Positions 1-8,613 of a stretch of 64,000 nt of DNA are shown piece after piece. Position 1 is the stretch's first letter; each line of letters starts with the position of its first letter. The notes beneath the pieces are model-generated. The model ran no database searches. It saw only the letters and a program-made list of their open reading frames with translations, and was not told where the DNA came from. A program made the position numbers and the translations under genes. Where the stretch lies: contig NZ_JAUXSP010000009.1 of assembly GCF_030679875.1 (NCBI RefSeq), forward strand, positions 62,001-126,000, given 5' to 3'. This DNA is from Phenylobacterium sp. (GTDB taxonomy: Bacteria > Pseudomonadota > Alphaproteobacteria > Caulobacterales > Caulobacteraceae).

Positions 1-246
1 AACCGAAAAGCCTTCCGCCGCCCATACCGCCCGAGCATCGATCGGATCGCCTCGCGAGGCCCCTACAGCGTCAGCAACGTGCGGATCGTGTGCGTCGCCG
101 TGAACGTCGCTCTCAACGAATGGGGCGACCACGTTTTGTCGAGAATCGCCCACGGCGTGGTGGCCCAAGAAACGGCTCGTGAACATCGAACGGAAAACGG
201 ATTGGCAATTGCTCCACTCCGCGCCTACCGGAAGCGGGCCGCGTAG
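1..246 (+). CDS. HNH-like hypothetical protein, C-terminal part (5' end outside window)
   Basis: The reading frame is open from base 1 and stops at TAG 244-246, leaving 81 residues. Near its start it reads PSIDRIASRGPYSVSNVRIV and then VAVNVALNEWG. This pattern (S-x-D-R-I, G-Y-x-x-x-N-x-R, N-x-A-x-N-x-W-G) is familiar from small HNH-nuclease-like proteins of phages and genomic islands. The catalytic part would lie upstream and cannot be seen. The gene runs toward the 3' end of the leftward tRNA-Phe gene 26 bp away, a common integration site for mobile elements. Base composition is visibly less GC-rich than the next genes. The function is inferred from a short motif only. Confidence 0.5.
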   Translation, partial: NRKAFRRPYRPSIDRIASRGPYSVSNVRIVCVAVNVALNEWGDHVLSRIAHGVVAQETAREHRTENGLAIAPLRAYRKRAA

Positions 247-272
247 TGCCAAAATGTTCAACAAAAACAGAA

Positions 273-348
273 TGGTGCCTGGGGGCGGATTCGAACCACC
301 GACACGCGGATTTTCAATCCGCTGCTCTACCAACTGAGCTACCCAGGC
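273..348 (-). tRNA. tRNA-Phe (GAA)
   Basis: The minus strand folds as a complete 76-nt cloverleaf. It has a 7-bp acceptor stem (GCCTGGG with CCCAGGC), a D arm GCTC/GAGC, an anticodon stem GCGGA/TCCGC around loop TTGAAAA (anticodon GAA), a T arm GGTGG/CCGCC with TTCGAAT, and discriminator A followed by an encoded CCA. It lies downstream of, and in the same direction as, the yacG end of the housekeeping cluster. Its 3' end faces the HNH-like fragment at the window edge. Confidence 0.97.
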
Positions 349-424
349 ACTGGGCCCGCCGCGCGGGAGCCGCGTCTATAAAAGAGCCGTCGGGGGAAGT
401 CCAGCGCGGCGAGCATGGATATAT

Positions 425-607
425 TCAGGCCTCGTCCTCGCCATCGGAGACCTCTTCCTGCTCCACGGCCGGAACGGCGTAGGCGCCGGTGAACCAACGC
501 TGCAGATCGACGTTGGCGCAGCGCTTTGAGCAGAAGGGGCGATAGTCCGGCTGAACGGGCTTTCGGCAAATGGGGCATTTCGCCGGGATGACAACGGGAC
601 TGCTCAT
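425..607 (-). CDS. yacG: YacG family zinc-binding DNA gyrase inhibitor
   Basis: A 60-residue protein with the YacG zinc motif: CPIC near residues 11-14 and then FCSKRCANVDLQRWF, giving a C-x2-C...C-x3-C ligand set and the family's DLxRW(F/L) segment. The tail is acidic (EQEEVSDGEDEA), as in homologues. In E. coli YacG binds GyrB and inhibits DNA gyrase; that role is known for the family and is inferred here. The start overlaps the end of the upstream ribonuclease gene by 4 bases (ATGA), so the two are probably translationally coupled at the end of the murA-to-yacG cluster. Confidence 0.92.
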   Translation of the reverse strand: MSSPVVIPAKCPICRKPVQPDYRPFCSKRCANVDLQRWFTGAYAVPAVEQEEVSDGEDEA

Positions 608-1644
608 CGCCCATGGACCTCGATCTGGTCCCAGGCCAGGGCCTGATCGCCTTTCACCTCGAAACGCGCGCCGATTCGAGCGGCGAGCTGGGCCAGGCCC
701 GGCTTCGCCGCCTCGGCCACAGCCGGCGCACAGCGCGCCGTCAGACGCCCCCCAGGAACGGCGGCGGCTTCGGATTCCAGCCGGCGGATGAGTCGATGGG
801 CCAGGGTGAGGGCCGAAACGCGGCCAGACCCCTCAGTGAGAATCTCAGTCACGGGTCGTCCGCGCCGGGGGACGGTCAGTTCGATCGTTCCGAATCGGCT
901 GATGGGACCGATCGAGACCCCAGGGTTGTCCGGATTGAAGGCCGCCCGGGCCGCCGCCATCAGGGCCGCGCCATCGTGCCCGCGACCGGCCATGTCGAAC
1001 ACCACAAGTCCGCCGAGTCCCTTGAGCCGCAGCACCCGGGCCGCGACGGACAGGGCGGCCAGGTTGGCCTGCCGCGTCACCCGCTTGGCCTCGTTGCCCT
1101 TGCGCTCGCCCACATCCACGTCAATGGCGGTCAGGGCGCGGGTCGGCTCGATGGCGATGGTCCCGCCGCCAGGCAGCGGATGGATGGTCTCCAGAACTTC
1201 GGCCTCGGCCTCGTCAGCCAACTGGCGGGCGATGCGTCCGGTGATCGCCTCCCCCTCCCCGGCGAGATGCTGCAGGTGGTCATACAGGGATGGCCCCGGT
1301 TCCAGCAGAACGGGCGGCCCCTGGGCGGGTCCGATCAGCCGGGCGGTGGCGAGCTTTCCCAAGCGCGGCTCGGTGCGAATCTCCACCTCCAGCGCCTCGC
1401 CCTGCTTGGGGCGGGCGTCCGGCTTGAACGAGACGCTGGCCTCAGCCCCCTCGCCCAGGTCCAGGAAGGCCATGGCCAGGGCCGGCTCCACATGCCGGAC
1501 CCGGGCCCGCAACCGGGCGCCCAGCGCCAGGCGGGGAGAATCACCATCCCTCTGAATCAGCAGGCGCTCAGGCCGGCCGTCCAGCAGGACGCCGCCCCGG
1601 GTTTCACCAAGGCCTTCGTCGATAAAGAATGTGCGGCGGCTCAT
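604..1644 (-). CDS. Short ribonuclease E/G family protein
   Basis: This 346-residue protein belongs to the RNase E/G family in its short alphaproteobacterial form. The N terminus MSRRTFFIDEGLGETR leads into an S1-like RNA-binding region (RARVRHVEPALAMAFLDLGEGAEASV). A later segment LGGLVVFDMAGRGHDG corresponds to the catalytic core region around a conserved Asp. It is much shorter than E. coli RNase G (about 489 aa) and lacks the degradosome scaffold and zinc-link region of RNase E, so its activity may be limited. I chose ATG 1644 over an upstream in-frame start because it overlaps the maf stop as ATGA and the product then starts at the conserved MSRR. Likely role: processing of structured RNA. 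Confidence 0.82.
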   Translation of the reverse strand: MSRRTFFIDEGLGETRGGVLLDGRPERLLIQRDGDSPRLALGARLRARVRHVEPALAMAFLDLGEGAEASVSFKPDARPKQGEALEVEIRTEPRLGKLATARLIGPAQGPPVLLEPGPSLYDHLQHLAGEGEAITGRIARQLADEAEAEVLETIHPLPGGGTIAIEPTRALTAIDVDVGERKGNEAKRVTRQANLAALSVAARVLRLKGLGGLVVFDMAGRGHDGAALMAAARAAFNPDNPGVSIGPISRFGTIELTVPRRGRPVTEILTEGSGRVSALTLAHRLIRRLESEAAAVPGGRLTARCAPAVAEAAKPGLAQLAARIGARFEVKGDQALAWDQIEVHGR

Positions 1645-2240
1645 GCTGCGGGATAGCCCAGACCCCGCAACAGACAAAGGGTTTCATAGAGCGGCAGGCC
1701 CACCACGGCGGGATAGGAGCCTTGCAGGTTCATGACGAAGCCGCCGGCCCGCCCCTGGATCCCGTAGCCGCCTGCCTTGCCCAGCCCTTCGCCGCTGGCC
1801 AGATAGGCTTCCAGCTCATCGACCCCCAGACGCTTGAACGTCACCCGCGTCTCCACCAGCCGCTCGGCCAGGCGTCCGTCCGGGGCGATGAGGGCGACGG
1901 CCGTATAGACCCGGTGGCTGCGCCCCGAGAGCAGGTCGAGACAGGCCCTCACCTCTTCGTCATCGGCCGCCTTGGGCAGGATCCGACGTCCGGCGGCGAC
2001 CACCGTGTCAGCGGCCAGGACAAAGGCCTCTGGTCGCGACTGGGCGACCAGCGCGGCCTTCGCCGCGGCCAGACGCAGGGCGCACCGGCGGGGCGTCTCG
2101 CTCTTCTGCGGCGCCTCATCAATATCGGCCGCGCAAACCTCGTCGGGCGTCAGGCCGATCTGCGCGAGCAGATCCAGCCGCCGCGGACTGGCCGAGGCCA
2201 GGACAAGTCGGGGCGTTTCGGAACTGGGGGGAACCGTCAC
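1641..2240 (-). CDS. maf: Maf family nucleoside triphosphate pyrophosphatase
   Basis: A 199-residue Maf-like protein. The diagnostic N-terminal motif LASASPRRLDLL is at about residues 13-24, with the acidic catalytic motif AADTVV near residue 77 and KAGGYGIQG in the C-terminal half. The family hydrolyses non-canonical or methylated nucleoside triphosphates to monophosphates plus pyrophosphate, and overexpression affects septum formation in some bacteria. It lies 3 bp after infA and overlaps the ribonuclease gene by ATGA, placing it in one operon with translation and RNA-processing genes. Length is normal for the family. Confidence 0.94.
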   Translation of the reverse strand: MTVPPSSETPRLVLASASPRRLDLLAQIGLTPDEVCAADIDEAPQKSETPRRCALRLAAAKAALVAQSRPEAFVLAADTVVAAGRRILPKAADDEEVRACLDLLSGRSHRVYTAVALIAPDGRLAERLVETRVTFKRLGVDELEAYLASGEGLGKAGGYGIQGRAGGFVMNLQGSYPAVVGLPLYETLCLLRGLGYPAA

Positions 2241-2243
2241 CCG

Positions 2244-2462
2244 CTAGCGGACGCGGAAGGTGATGCGGCCCTTGGTCAGGTCGTACGGCGTCATCTCGAT
2301 CAGCACCTTGTCCCCTACGGCCACGCGGATACGGTTCTTGCGCATCTTGCCCGCCGTATGGGCGATAATCTCGTGCTCGTTCTCGAGCTTCACGCGAAAC
2401 ATGGCGTTCGGCAGCACTTCGCTGACCACGCCGGGGAACTCTAACAGCTCTTCCTTGGCCAT
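2244..2462 (-). CDS. infA: Translation initiation factor IF-1 (canonical copy)
   Basis: A 72-residue protein made of one S1/OB fold. It begins [20 protein letters not shown] and contains the conserved stretch [13 protein letters not shown] and the terminal [16 protein letters not shown]-1 occupies the A site of the 30S subunit during initiation. Length and sequence are standard. It is in the conserved phosphatase-infA-maf order of alphaproteobacteria. A second, longer IF-1 is encoded at 30359-30631, so this organism has two; this is the canonical housekeeping one. Confidence 0.97.
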   Translation of the reverse strand: MAKEELLEFPGVVSEVLPNAMFRVKLENEHEIIAHTAGKMRKNRIRVAVGDKVLIEMTPYDLTKGRITFRVR

Positions 2463-2570
2463 GCAGGCTCCATGGGGCGCTCACCTGATGCGGCCGGCCA
2501 GCCTGGAATCGGCCCAGCGGACAGCGCTTCAGTATAACCCAGGTCGCATTGGTCGGTAGAGACCTCTCGT

Positions 2571-3026
2571 TCAGCTCGCGCCGAAGCGCGCCACCAGCCG
2601 CCGGGCCAGGGCGTCGCGCACCTCCCGATAGGCGGCCAGGCGATTCTCCCGCGAACCGTCGGCCAGGGTCGGGTCGTGGGTCGGCCAGTACTCGATCTCC
2701 GCCGCGCGATGCCGCGTCAACTCCACGGCCCGGTGTTGCGCCTCGGGCGTCAGGGAGATGATCAGGTCAAAGGAGTCGTCATGGAGTTCGTCAAAAGTCT
2801 TGGGCTGATGCGACTCAAGGTCGAATCCCAGCTCCGCCATGACGGCGCATACAAATGGATCGGCGCCCTCGACCTCGGCCTCCGCCTTCAGCCCACAGGA
2901 ATCCACATAGACACGGTCGCCCAGCAATCGCCTGGCCAGAACCTCCGCCATGGGAGACCGGACGCGGTTGAAGTTGCAGGCGAACAGGATCGCGCCTGGC
3001 GCGCGGGGAAAAGAGCCCGAAGCCAT
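2571..3026 (-). CDS. Low-molecular-weight protein-tyrosine-phosphatase family protein
   Basis: A 151-residue member of the LMW phosphatase/ArsC-like superfamily. The signature loop is CNFNRVRSP at about residues 17-25, fitting the C-x5-R phosphate-binding loop with a following Ser. A late motif WPTHDPT supplies the general-acid Asp-Pro typical of the family. It would dephosphorylate phosphotyrosine or a small phosphorylated substrate in the cytoplasm; the true substrate cannot be read from sequence. It sits 7 bp after the UPF0262 gene and upstream of infA, the usual arrangement in Caulobacter relatives. Confidence 0.85.
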   Translation of the reverse strand: MASGSFPRAPGAILFACNFNRVRSPMAEVLARRLLGDRVYVDSCGLKAEAEVEGADPFVCAVMAELGFDLESHQPKTFDELHDDSFDLIISLTPEAQHRAVELTRHRAAEIEYWPTHDPTLADGSRENRLAAYREVRDALARRLVARFGAS

Positions 3027-3033
3027 CGCCGCT

Positions 3034-3513
3034 TCAGCTCTTGTAGTGGAGAGCGCAGATCAGGGTGAAGAGCCGGCGCGCGGTGTCGAGGTCGGTCTCG
3101 ATCTTGCCAGCAAGACGCGTCCGCAGCAGCTCCGAGCCTTCATTGTGCAGGCCGCGCCGGCCCATGTCCAAGGCCTCGATCTGGGCCGGGGTGGCGTTGC
3201 GGATGGCCTGATAATAGCTCTCGCAGATCATGAAATAGTCTTTGATCAGCATCCGGAACGGCGACAGCGAGAGAATGTGCCGCTTCTCGTAGCCAGGACC
3301 GGTGACATCCAGGACCAGGCGATTTTCCATCAGCCCCATGTGCAGGTCATAGGGGCCCTGCTCGGCGCCATCAGGGACGAACCGGTTCGACTCCAGCAGA
3401 TCAAAGATGGCGATCTGCCGTTCCTGCTCCTGGTCGCGCGAAATCGCGCCCAGGGATTGCTGGTCGATCTCAACGCTCTGCAGCCGATGGTTCTTCTGGT
3501 CGTCGTCAGTCAT
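3034..3513 (-). CDS. UPF0262 family protein
   Basis: This 159-residue protein matches UPF0262, a conserved alphaproteobacterial family of unknown function usually found next to hisD. Recognisable features are the start [12 protein letters not shown], a central [16 protein letters not shown], and [34 protein letters not shown] sequence. It has no signal peptide or membrane segment, so it should be cytosolic. Here the SH3 lipoprotein-like gene and a terminator separate it from hisD, so it probably has its own promoter downstream of that terminator. Confidence 0.88.
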   Translation of the reverse strand: MTDDDQKNHRLQSVEIDQQSLGAISRDQEQERQIAIFDLLESNRFVPDGAEQGPYDLHMGLMENRLVLDVTGPGYEKRHILSLSPFRMLIKDYFMICESYYQAIRNATPAQIEALDMGRRGLHNEGSELLRTRLAGKIETDLDTARRLFTLICALHYKS

Positions 3514-3607
3514 GACGCCCTGGGGAAGCTCTTGGGCGCCAGCTTTAGTGCAATCGGCCCCCCCGCGTCATCCCGCTTCGCGCGCTCTCTGGGGAGCAAC
3601 GACGAAA

Positions 3608-3638
3608 AAGCCCCCGCCGCGCGGGGCGGCGGGGGCTT
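3608..3638 (-). terminator. Intrinsic terminator after the SH3-domain gene
   Basis: A 13-bp perfect stem (AAGCCCCCGCCGC at 3608-3620 against 3626-3638) with a 5-nt loop. On the minus strand the stem is followed by a run of T (CTTTTTCG), a good Rho-independent terminator for the leftward gene ending at 3661. It separates that gene from UPF0262. Confidence 0.85.
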
Positions 3639-3660
3639 GATGGGCCGAAAGCGGGACGCC

Positions 3661-4290
3661 TCAGCGACGGTAACTGGCGTAGCGGTGGCCCTCGGGCTGG
3701 ACATAGCCGCCATGGACATAGCCGACGCCGACGCCGTTCTGACCCACCAGGATCCAGTCGCTGCCACGGACATAGGCCAGGGCTTCAAACCGCTCGCCGG
3801 CCCGAAGCTGACCGACCCTGGCGCCGCGAGTCGACGGGGCCGCCCGCAGGTTCACCGTCGAGCGCGCGACCATCACCCCGCCCCCGCCGGCATAGTTGGC
3901 CGGGCTGAGGTTGCGATCGAGGCGGTAGCCGCCGTGGGTATAGGTGGCCGGCTGGGTGTAGCCGTAGCCCTGTCCCTGGCCATAGCGCCGGTCCTGATCG
4001 TCGTGCTGCAGCTTGCAGCCGATGGCCGAGCCGGCGGCCGCGCCCACCACCGCACCCAGGGCCGTGCCCGTGCCGCGGTCGTTCTTGGCCAGATTGGACC
4101 CCGCCGCGGCCCCCAGCAGGGCGCCGATCAGGGCGCCGCCCTCCTGCTTGCCGCCTGTGGCGTTGCAACCCAGCACGCCGCCGAAGTTCTGGGCCTGGGC
4201 GGCAGGCGCTGCGGCGGCGAAGATGAGGGCGCTCATCATGGCGGTGGCCGCCGCGCCCGTGGTCAGCTTGGAAACAGTGGTCTTTGGCAT
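3661..4290 (-). CDS. Secreted glycine-zipper and bacterial SH3 domain protein
   Basis: A 209-residue exported protein. Residues 1-34 form a signal peptide ending AAPAAQAQN. A glycine-zipper region follows (GGALIGALLGAAAGSNLAK and ALGAVVGAAAGSAIG, residues about 50-92), of the kind that packs into membranes or oligomers. A Gly/Tyr/Gln-rich linker leads to an SH3b domain (about residues 138-200: VARSTVNLRAAPSTRGARVGQLRAGERFEALAYV). SH3b domains often bind peptidoglycan, so a periplasmic or outer-membrane envelope role is likely. It lies between hisD and UPF0262 with its own terminator and is probably an insertion into that conserved cluster. Confidence 0.82.
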   Translation of the reverse strand: MPKTTVSKLTTGAAATAMMSALIFAAAAPAAQAQNFGGVLGCNATGGKQEGGALIGALLGAAAGSNLAKNDRGTGTALGAVVGAAAGSAIGCKLQHDDQDRRYGQGQGYGYTQPATYTHGGYRLDRNLSPANYAGGGGVMVARSTVNLRAAPSTRGARVGQLRAGERFEALAYVRGSDWILVGQNGVGVGYVHGGYVQPEGHRYASYRR

Positions 4291-4397
4291 GGCTTGCCTC
4301 CATCAGTTCGAATTCGCCGGGCCCGGTGTGGCCCTGTGATTCCGACCCTAGGGGGCCGCGCCTGAACGGACCCGCGACGGCCGCTGACAGATTTCGT

Positions 4398-5693
4398 TCA
4401 GCTTTCCTGGGCGCCCTGTCCCAGGCGCAGGGCGGCTGAGCGGGCGTGCGCCGGAAGGCCTTCAGCATCGGCCAGGGCGACCGTGGCCGGGCCCAGGGCT
4501 TCGAAGGCCGCCGCATCACACTTCACGAACGAGGTCCGCTTGATGAAGTCGTAGATCGACAGCCCCGACGAAAACCGGGCCGCCCGGCTGGTGGGCAGAA
4601 CATGGTTGGACCCGGCCACATAGTCGCCAATCGCTTCGGGCGCGTGACGGCCCAGGAACATGGCGCCGGCGTGCCGGACCTGGTCGGCCAGGGCGTCCGG
4701 ATCTTCGACGGCGAACTCCACATGTTCGGGGGCGAGCGCGTCCACCAGCCGCGGCGTCTGCGCCAGAGGCGCGATAATCACCGCCCCATGGTCGCGCCAG
4801 GAGGCCTGCGCCACCGCCCCGGTGGCCAGGGTGGCGATCTGCGCCTCGATCTCGGCCTCCACCTTGGCGGCGAAGTCCGCGTCGTCGGTGATGAGGATCG
4901 ATTGAGCCGCCGGGTCGTGTTCGGCCTGGGACAGCAGGTCGGCGGCGATCCAGTCGACGCGGTTAAGGCCATCGGCCACAACGACGATCTCGGAAGGTCC
5001 GGCCAGGGCGTCGATGCCCACCACCCCATAGACCCTGCGCTTGGCGGCGGTGACGAAGGCGTTGCCCGGACCGACGATCTTGTCCACGGGGCGGATGGGG
5101 CCTGCCCCGAACGCCAGGGCGCCCACGGCCTGGGCCCCGCCGACCCGCCAGATTTCGGTGACGCCCGCCGCCTGAGCCGCCGCCAGCACCGCCGGTTGCA
5201 GCTTGCCAGGGGGCGTGACCATGGCGATGCGCTCGACCCCGGCCACCTGGGCGGGCACGGCGTTCATCAGCACGGTGGAGGGATAGGCGGCGCGGCCGCC
5301 AGGCACGTAGATTCCCACCGCCTCGATAGGGCCCCAGCGCCACCCCATCTCAACGCCAGCGGCGTCGGTGAAGCGAGCGTCGGCGGGGCGCTGGCGTTCG
5401 TGATAGGTGCGGATGCGCTCGGCGGCGAAGGCGATGGCCTCGCGAACCTCGGGGGCGCACGCCTCAGCCCCGGCTGCGATTTCCTCGGGCGTCACCCGCA
5501 GGCTGGTCTCATCGAGCTCGACGCCATCAAACTGCGCGCCATAGCGAAGCACCGCGGCCAGACCCTCGGCCCGCACCGCCGCCAGCACGTCGCGGACACT
5601 GGCCTCGACATCTTCAGGGGTGTCGCGTCGCTCGCTCACCAGGGCGGCGAAACGGGCTTCGAAGTCGGCATCGGTAAAATGAAACAGGCGCAT
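4398..5693 (-). CDS. hisD: Histidinol dehydrogenase
   Basis: A 431-residue HisD that oxidises L-histidinol to histidine in two NAD-dependent steps, the last reaction of histidine biosynthesis. The family signature region is clear: GPSEIVVVADG, then DLLSQAEHDPAAQSILIT, with the zinc/catalytic residues in LSQAEHD and ALAPEHVEFA. GYVPGGRAAYPSTVLMNA-type sequence marks the nucleotide region (IYVPGGRAAYPS). Length is standard. It follows the DUF2948 gene by 78 bp in the murA-DUF2948-hisD order common in Caulobacterales. Confidence 0.97.
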   Translation of the reverse strand: MRLFHFTDADFEARFAALVSERRDTPEDVEASVRDVLAAVRAEGLAAVLRYGAQFDGVELDETSLRVTPEEIAAGAEACAPEVREAIAFAAERIRTYHERQRPADARFTDAAGVEMGWRWGPIEAVGIYVPGGRAAYPSTVLMNAVPAQVAGVERIAMVTPPGKLQPAVLAAAQAAGVTEIWRVGGAQAVGALAFGAGPIRPVDKIVGPGNAFVTAAKRRVYGVVGIDALAGPSEIVVVADGLNRVDWIAADLLSQAEHDPAAQSILITDDADFAAKVEAEIEAQIATLATGAVAQASWRDHGAVIIAPLAQTPRLVDALAPEHVEFAVEDPDALADQVRHAGAMFLGRHAPEAIGDYVAGSNHVLPTSRAARFSSGLSIYDFIKRTSFVKCDAAAFEALGPATVALADAEGLPAHARSAALRLGQGAQES

Positions 5694-5771
5694 GATGGCG
5701 CTATGTAGCGATGGCCAGCGCCGAGCGCCATGGCCGCGGAGCCACAGCCAGCCGTCACAACGTCCCGCGCC

Positions 5772-6203
5772 TCAGACCTCGTGCCGGGGCGTCCTCGGTG
5801 TCGGCCAGGGGGCCGAGACATCGGCCAGCACAGCGTCGACGCACTCCACCTTGACCTTCAGGTCGCCGCCGCCGGCGAAGCTCAGGATAAGGGATCCACC
5901 CGGCGGCTCATCGTCCGGCTCAAAGGTCAGGGCCAGAAGCTCCACTACAGCATCTGGCGCATCCCGGCGCAGACGTCTGGCCTCGACGGCCTCGACCGAA
6001 CCAAATTGCAGGGCCGTCCGCACCCGGGACCGGCCGCCGGCCTCCCAGCGATAGCGGTTCAAGGCCAGGGTGAGGAGACGCGTCCTGGCTTCAAACCGGA
6101 TATCGCCGATCTTGCCCACGGCGTCCTGAAGGGCGGCCGACAGCACCGCCAGGTCTTCGGCGTCCTGCGCCGTCAGTCTGAGGACCTTGGCTGACTCAGG
6201 CAT
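5772..6203 (-). CDS. DUF2948 family protein
   Basis: A 143-residue cytosolic protein that matches the DUF2948 family by position and sequence ([20 protein letters not shown] and [18 protein letters not shown]). Its biochemical function is unknown. The start overlaps the murA stop region by 8 bases, so it is translated from the murA message; hisD follows after 78 bp. Homologues occupy the same place in related genomes, suggesting a link to the murA-hisD operon, but no activity can be inferred. Confidence 0.85.
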   Translation of the reverse strand: MPESAKVLRLTAQDAEDLAVLSAALQDAVGKIGDIRFEARTRLLTLALNRYRWEAGGRSRVRTALQFGSVEAVEARRLRRDAPDAVVELLALTFEPDDEPPGGSLILSFAGGGDLKVKVECVDAVLADVSAPWPTPRTPRHEV

Positions 6204-7500
6204 CGAAACTCACATCCTGTCCTGGGCCATCGCCGGGCAGTCGCCGGATCTTCGCGCCACAGGCCGTCAGCTTGGCCTCCAGGCGCTCGAACCCTCGATC
6301 CAGGTGATAGACGCGGCCGACCACGGTCTCGCCCCGGGCGGCCAGCCCCGCGATCACCAGGCCGACAGAGGCCCGCAGGTCGGTGGCCATCACCTGCGCC
6401 CCAGTCAGGTTCGACACCCCGCGAACCCGCGCCTCACCACCATGGATGCTGATATCGGCGCCCAGCCGGGCAAGCTCCGGGGCATGCATGAAGCGGTTTT
6501 CAAAGATGGTCTCACGGATCACCGACTCCCCATCCGCCAGGGTCATCAGGGCCATGAACTGCGCCTGCAGGTCGGTGGCGAAGCCGGGATAGGGGTCGGT
6601 CTCCACCGCCACGGCGTTCAGCCGGCGGCCGTTCCGCTTTACGGTGACCCCGTCATTGTGGCGGATCACCTCAACCCCGGCCTCCTCCATCTTGTCCAAC
6701 AGATTGGCGATGAAATCGTTGCGGGTGTGGGTCAGCCGCACCTCGCCGCCGGCCATGGCCGCGGCCAGCGCGAAGGTGCCGGTCTCGATCCGGTCGGGGA
6801 TCACCGCATGGGTGGCGCCCCCCAGGCGGCTGACGCCCTGGATCCTGATGACATCAAGACCGGCGCCGGCGATCCGGGCGCCCATCTTGTTGAGGCAGTC
6901 GGCCAGATCGACAATCTCAGGCTCGCAGGCCGCATTGCGCAGGGTGGTCTCGCCTTCGGCCAGCACGGCGGCCAGCATGGCGTGCTCCGTGGCCCCCACC
7001 GAGACGAACGGGAAGACGATCTCCGCGCCGCGCAGGCCCCGGGGCGCCTGGGCGTAGACGTAGCCCTCGTGCAGGTCGATCTCAGCGCCCAGGGCCCGCA
7101 GGGCTTCCAGGTGCAGGTCTACTGGCCGCGCGCCGATGGTGCAGCCGCCCGGCAGCGAGACCTTGGCCTGGCCCGATCGCGCGAGCAGCGGGCCCAGCAC
7201 ATTGAACGAGGCGCGCATCTGGCGGACCAGGTCGTAGGGCGCGATGGCGCTGACGATTTCAGGCGTGTGCAAAAGGGTCTCAGGCCCGTCTGGCCCGTTC
7301 TGTTCCTGCACCTCGGTGCCCAGCCGACCGAGCAGCTGCCCAAGAAACCGGGTGTCAGCCAGACGCGGCATATTGGTCAGCCGCAGGGGTTCTGATGTCA
7401 GCAGGCTCGCAGCCATCAACTTGATGGCCGAGTTCTTGGCGCCGCTGATGGCGATTTCGCCCTCCAGACGCGCGCCGCCTTCGATGGCGATTCGGTCCAA
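6196..7500 (-). CDS. murA: UDP-N-acetylglucosamine 1-carboxyvinyltransferase
   Basis: MurA transfers enolpyruvate from PEP to UDP-GlcNAc, the first committed step of peptidoglycan synthesis. The N terminus has the catalytic [11 protein letters not shown] segment (Lys/Asn pair), and the active-site Cys lies in [16 protein letters not shown]. The conserved GYVYAQA and RMGADI-type segments follow, and total length is 434 aa. I place the start at TTG 7500 because the product then begins (M)[15 protein letters not shown] like characterised homologues and an AAGGGG Shine-Dalgarno element lies about 6 nt upstream. An in-frame ATG at 7581 would add 27 residues with no family similarity. Confidence 0.93.
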   Translation of the reverse strand: MDRIAIEGGARLEGEIAISGAKNSAIKLMAASLLTSEPLRLTNMPRLADTRFLGQLLGRLGTEVQEQNGPDGPETLLHTPEIVSAIAPYDLVRQMRASFNVLGPLLARSGQAKVSLPGGCTIGARPVDLHLEALRALGAEIDLHEGYVYAQAPRGLRGAEIVFPFVSVGATEHAMLAAVLAEGETTLRNAACEPEIVDLADCLNKMGARIAGAGLDVIRIQGVSRLGGATHAVIPDRIETGTFALAAAMAGGEVRLTHTRNDFIANLLDKMEEAGVEVIRHNDGVTVKRNGRRLNAVAVETDPYPGFATDLQAQFMALMTLADGESVIRETIFENRFMHAPELARLGADISIHGGEARVRGVSNLTGAQVMATDLRASVGLVIAGLAARGETVVGRVYHLDRGFERLEAKLTACGAKIRRLPGDGPGQDVSFDA

Positions 7501-7594
7501 CCCCAGCCCCTTTAAGCGCCGCACATTCCGCGATGCGGCAATCCCAGACAGCGCTTCTAGCCCGCGACGGCGCAGCCGCAAAGGCGCGGGGCGC

Positions 7595-7804
7595 TCACGA
7601 ACGCTTGTCGTCCTCCGCCGCAGGCTTGGGCGCTGGACGGGCCGGGGCCTTGCGGCGGCGCAGGTTGGCCCTCAGGGCCTGGGCCAGCTTGGCTTCCCGG
7701 TCATTGGCGGGCGGCGTTTTCGGCCGGTCGGGTGGCGTCATGCCGCCTCGTTGCGGCGCGAGCGCGTCGGGGTCAAGTCCGAGAAAGTCGATTTGGGGCT
7801 TCAC
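7595..7804 (-). CDS. Small conserved basic protein upstream of murA
   Basis: A 69-residue ORF starting at GTG 7804. The C-terminal half ([23 protein letters not shown]) resembles a short basic helix seen in small alphaproteobacterial proteins of unknown function encoded next to murA. There is no membrane segment or known domain. It has no clear Shine-Dalgarno element; a TATAGC sequence a short distance upstream could be a -10 box. It lies 94 bp before the murA start in the same direction. Function unknown. Confidence 0.6.
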   Translation of the reverse strand: MKPQIDFLGLDPDALAPQRGGMTPPDRPKTPPANDREAKLAQALRANLRRRKAPARPAPKPAAEDDKRS

Positions 7805-7844
7805 GACGGGCCCGGGGTTGGCTATAGCCCCCGCCTCGCCTTTC

Positions 7845-7919
<75 letters not shown>

Positions 7920-8092
7920 TCGGCCCCAAGCCCTGAACGGGTTTGGGGCCGACCTCATTTTTGGCCCCTGCCTTTCCCACGCCCTTGGTTCGGCGCCACG
8001 CTCGCCCGTCCAGACTGCGCGAGAAGATTCGCGGCGCCTGCGCCCATCCATTGCGCCGCTGCGCCCGTATGTTCAGGGACCGCGGAGGACAG

Positions 8093-8308
8093 ATGATCGA
8101 CAATCCGGAGAACTTCCCCGTCGACACGCGCAACGCCGCCCTGGCCTTGATCCGCCAGTACGGCCCTGACGCCCAGGTGATCGCCATGCTGCGCGCCGCT
8201 GAGTTCGCCGCCCTCGGCGACGTGGACGGTCTGGCCGCCTGGGACGACATCATCGCCTGTATCGAGGCCTACGATTCCCTCGGGCCCGTGGGCGGGGTCG
8301 TCCACTAG
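8093..8308 (+). CDS. Small conserved hypothetical protein
   Basis: A 71-residue cytosolic protein. ATG 8093 is preceded by a strong GGAGGA 3 nt upstream, which decides the start against longer in-frame options. The sequence is mostly helical (ALALIRQYGPDAQVIAMLRAAEFAALGDVDGLAAWDDIIACIEA). The MLRAAEFAALGD...W segment is reminiscent of short hypothetical proteins found repeatedly in Caulobacteraceae. No catalytic motif is visible. It stands alone between tRNA-Thr and the leftward phage-like lysis genes, ending 5 bp from the outer-spanin gene on the other strand. Confidence 0.7.
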   Translation: MIDNPENFPVDTRNAALALIRQYGPDAQVIAMLRAAEFAALGDVDGLAAWDDIIACIEAYDSLGPVGGVVH

Positions 8309-8313
8309 CGCAT

Positions 8314-8613
8314 TCAGGGACCTGTCGAGCGGCCAGGCCGCCCAACTGCGCCCAGGCCCTGCTGCGCCTCATAGGTCTCCACCGCCAGACGCCTGGCGCC
8401 GTCGCAGGCGACGATCTGCGCGCCGCGGGTCACATAGCCGATCTCCAGATCCGCCAGCGTCGGCTGCGGCGGCAGGACGTGCAGCGCGCAGGGCGCCTTG
8501 GCCTCAGCCGCCAGGGCCAGCCGCGGGGCAGCCTGTGAGATCGGGGGCGGCTTGGCACAGCCGACGGTCAGCATCGAAAAGCCGAGCAGCGCGATCAGCA
8601 GCCAGGATCTCAT
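8314..8613 (-). CDS. Lipoprotein, probable outer-membrane spanin (Rz1-like)
   Basis: A 99-residue lipoprotein: a short hydrophobic leader ends in the lipobox LTVGC (Cys about residue 19), followed by a Pro-rich segment (AKPPPIS). I chose ATG 8613 because GGAGG stands 6 nt upstream; two residues earlier there is another ATG with no usable spacing. The gene begins inside the 3' end of the neighbouring inner-spanin-like gene and overlaps it by 110 bases in another frame, the nested or overlapping architecture typical of Rz/Rz1 pairs. Together they would fuse inner and outer membranes in phage lysis. The family is assigned from architecture, not sequence identity. Confidence 0.6.
   Translation of the reverse strand: MRSWLLIALLGFSMLTVGCAKPPPISQAAPRLALAAEAKAPCALHVLPPQPTLADLEIGYVTRGAQIVACDGARRLAVETYEAQQGLGAVGRPGRSTGP

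Noticed and set aside
7501..7581. N-terminal 27-residue extension of MurA from ATG 7581
   Set aside because: The added residues do not resemble MurA, while TTG 7500 has a Shine-Dalgarno element and the conserved start.
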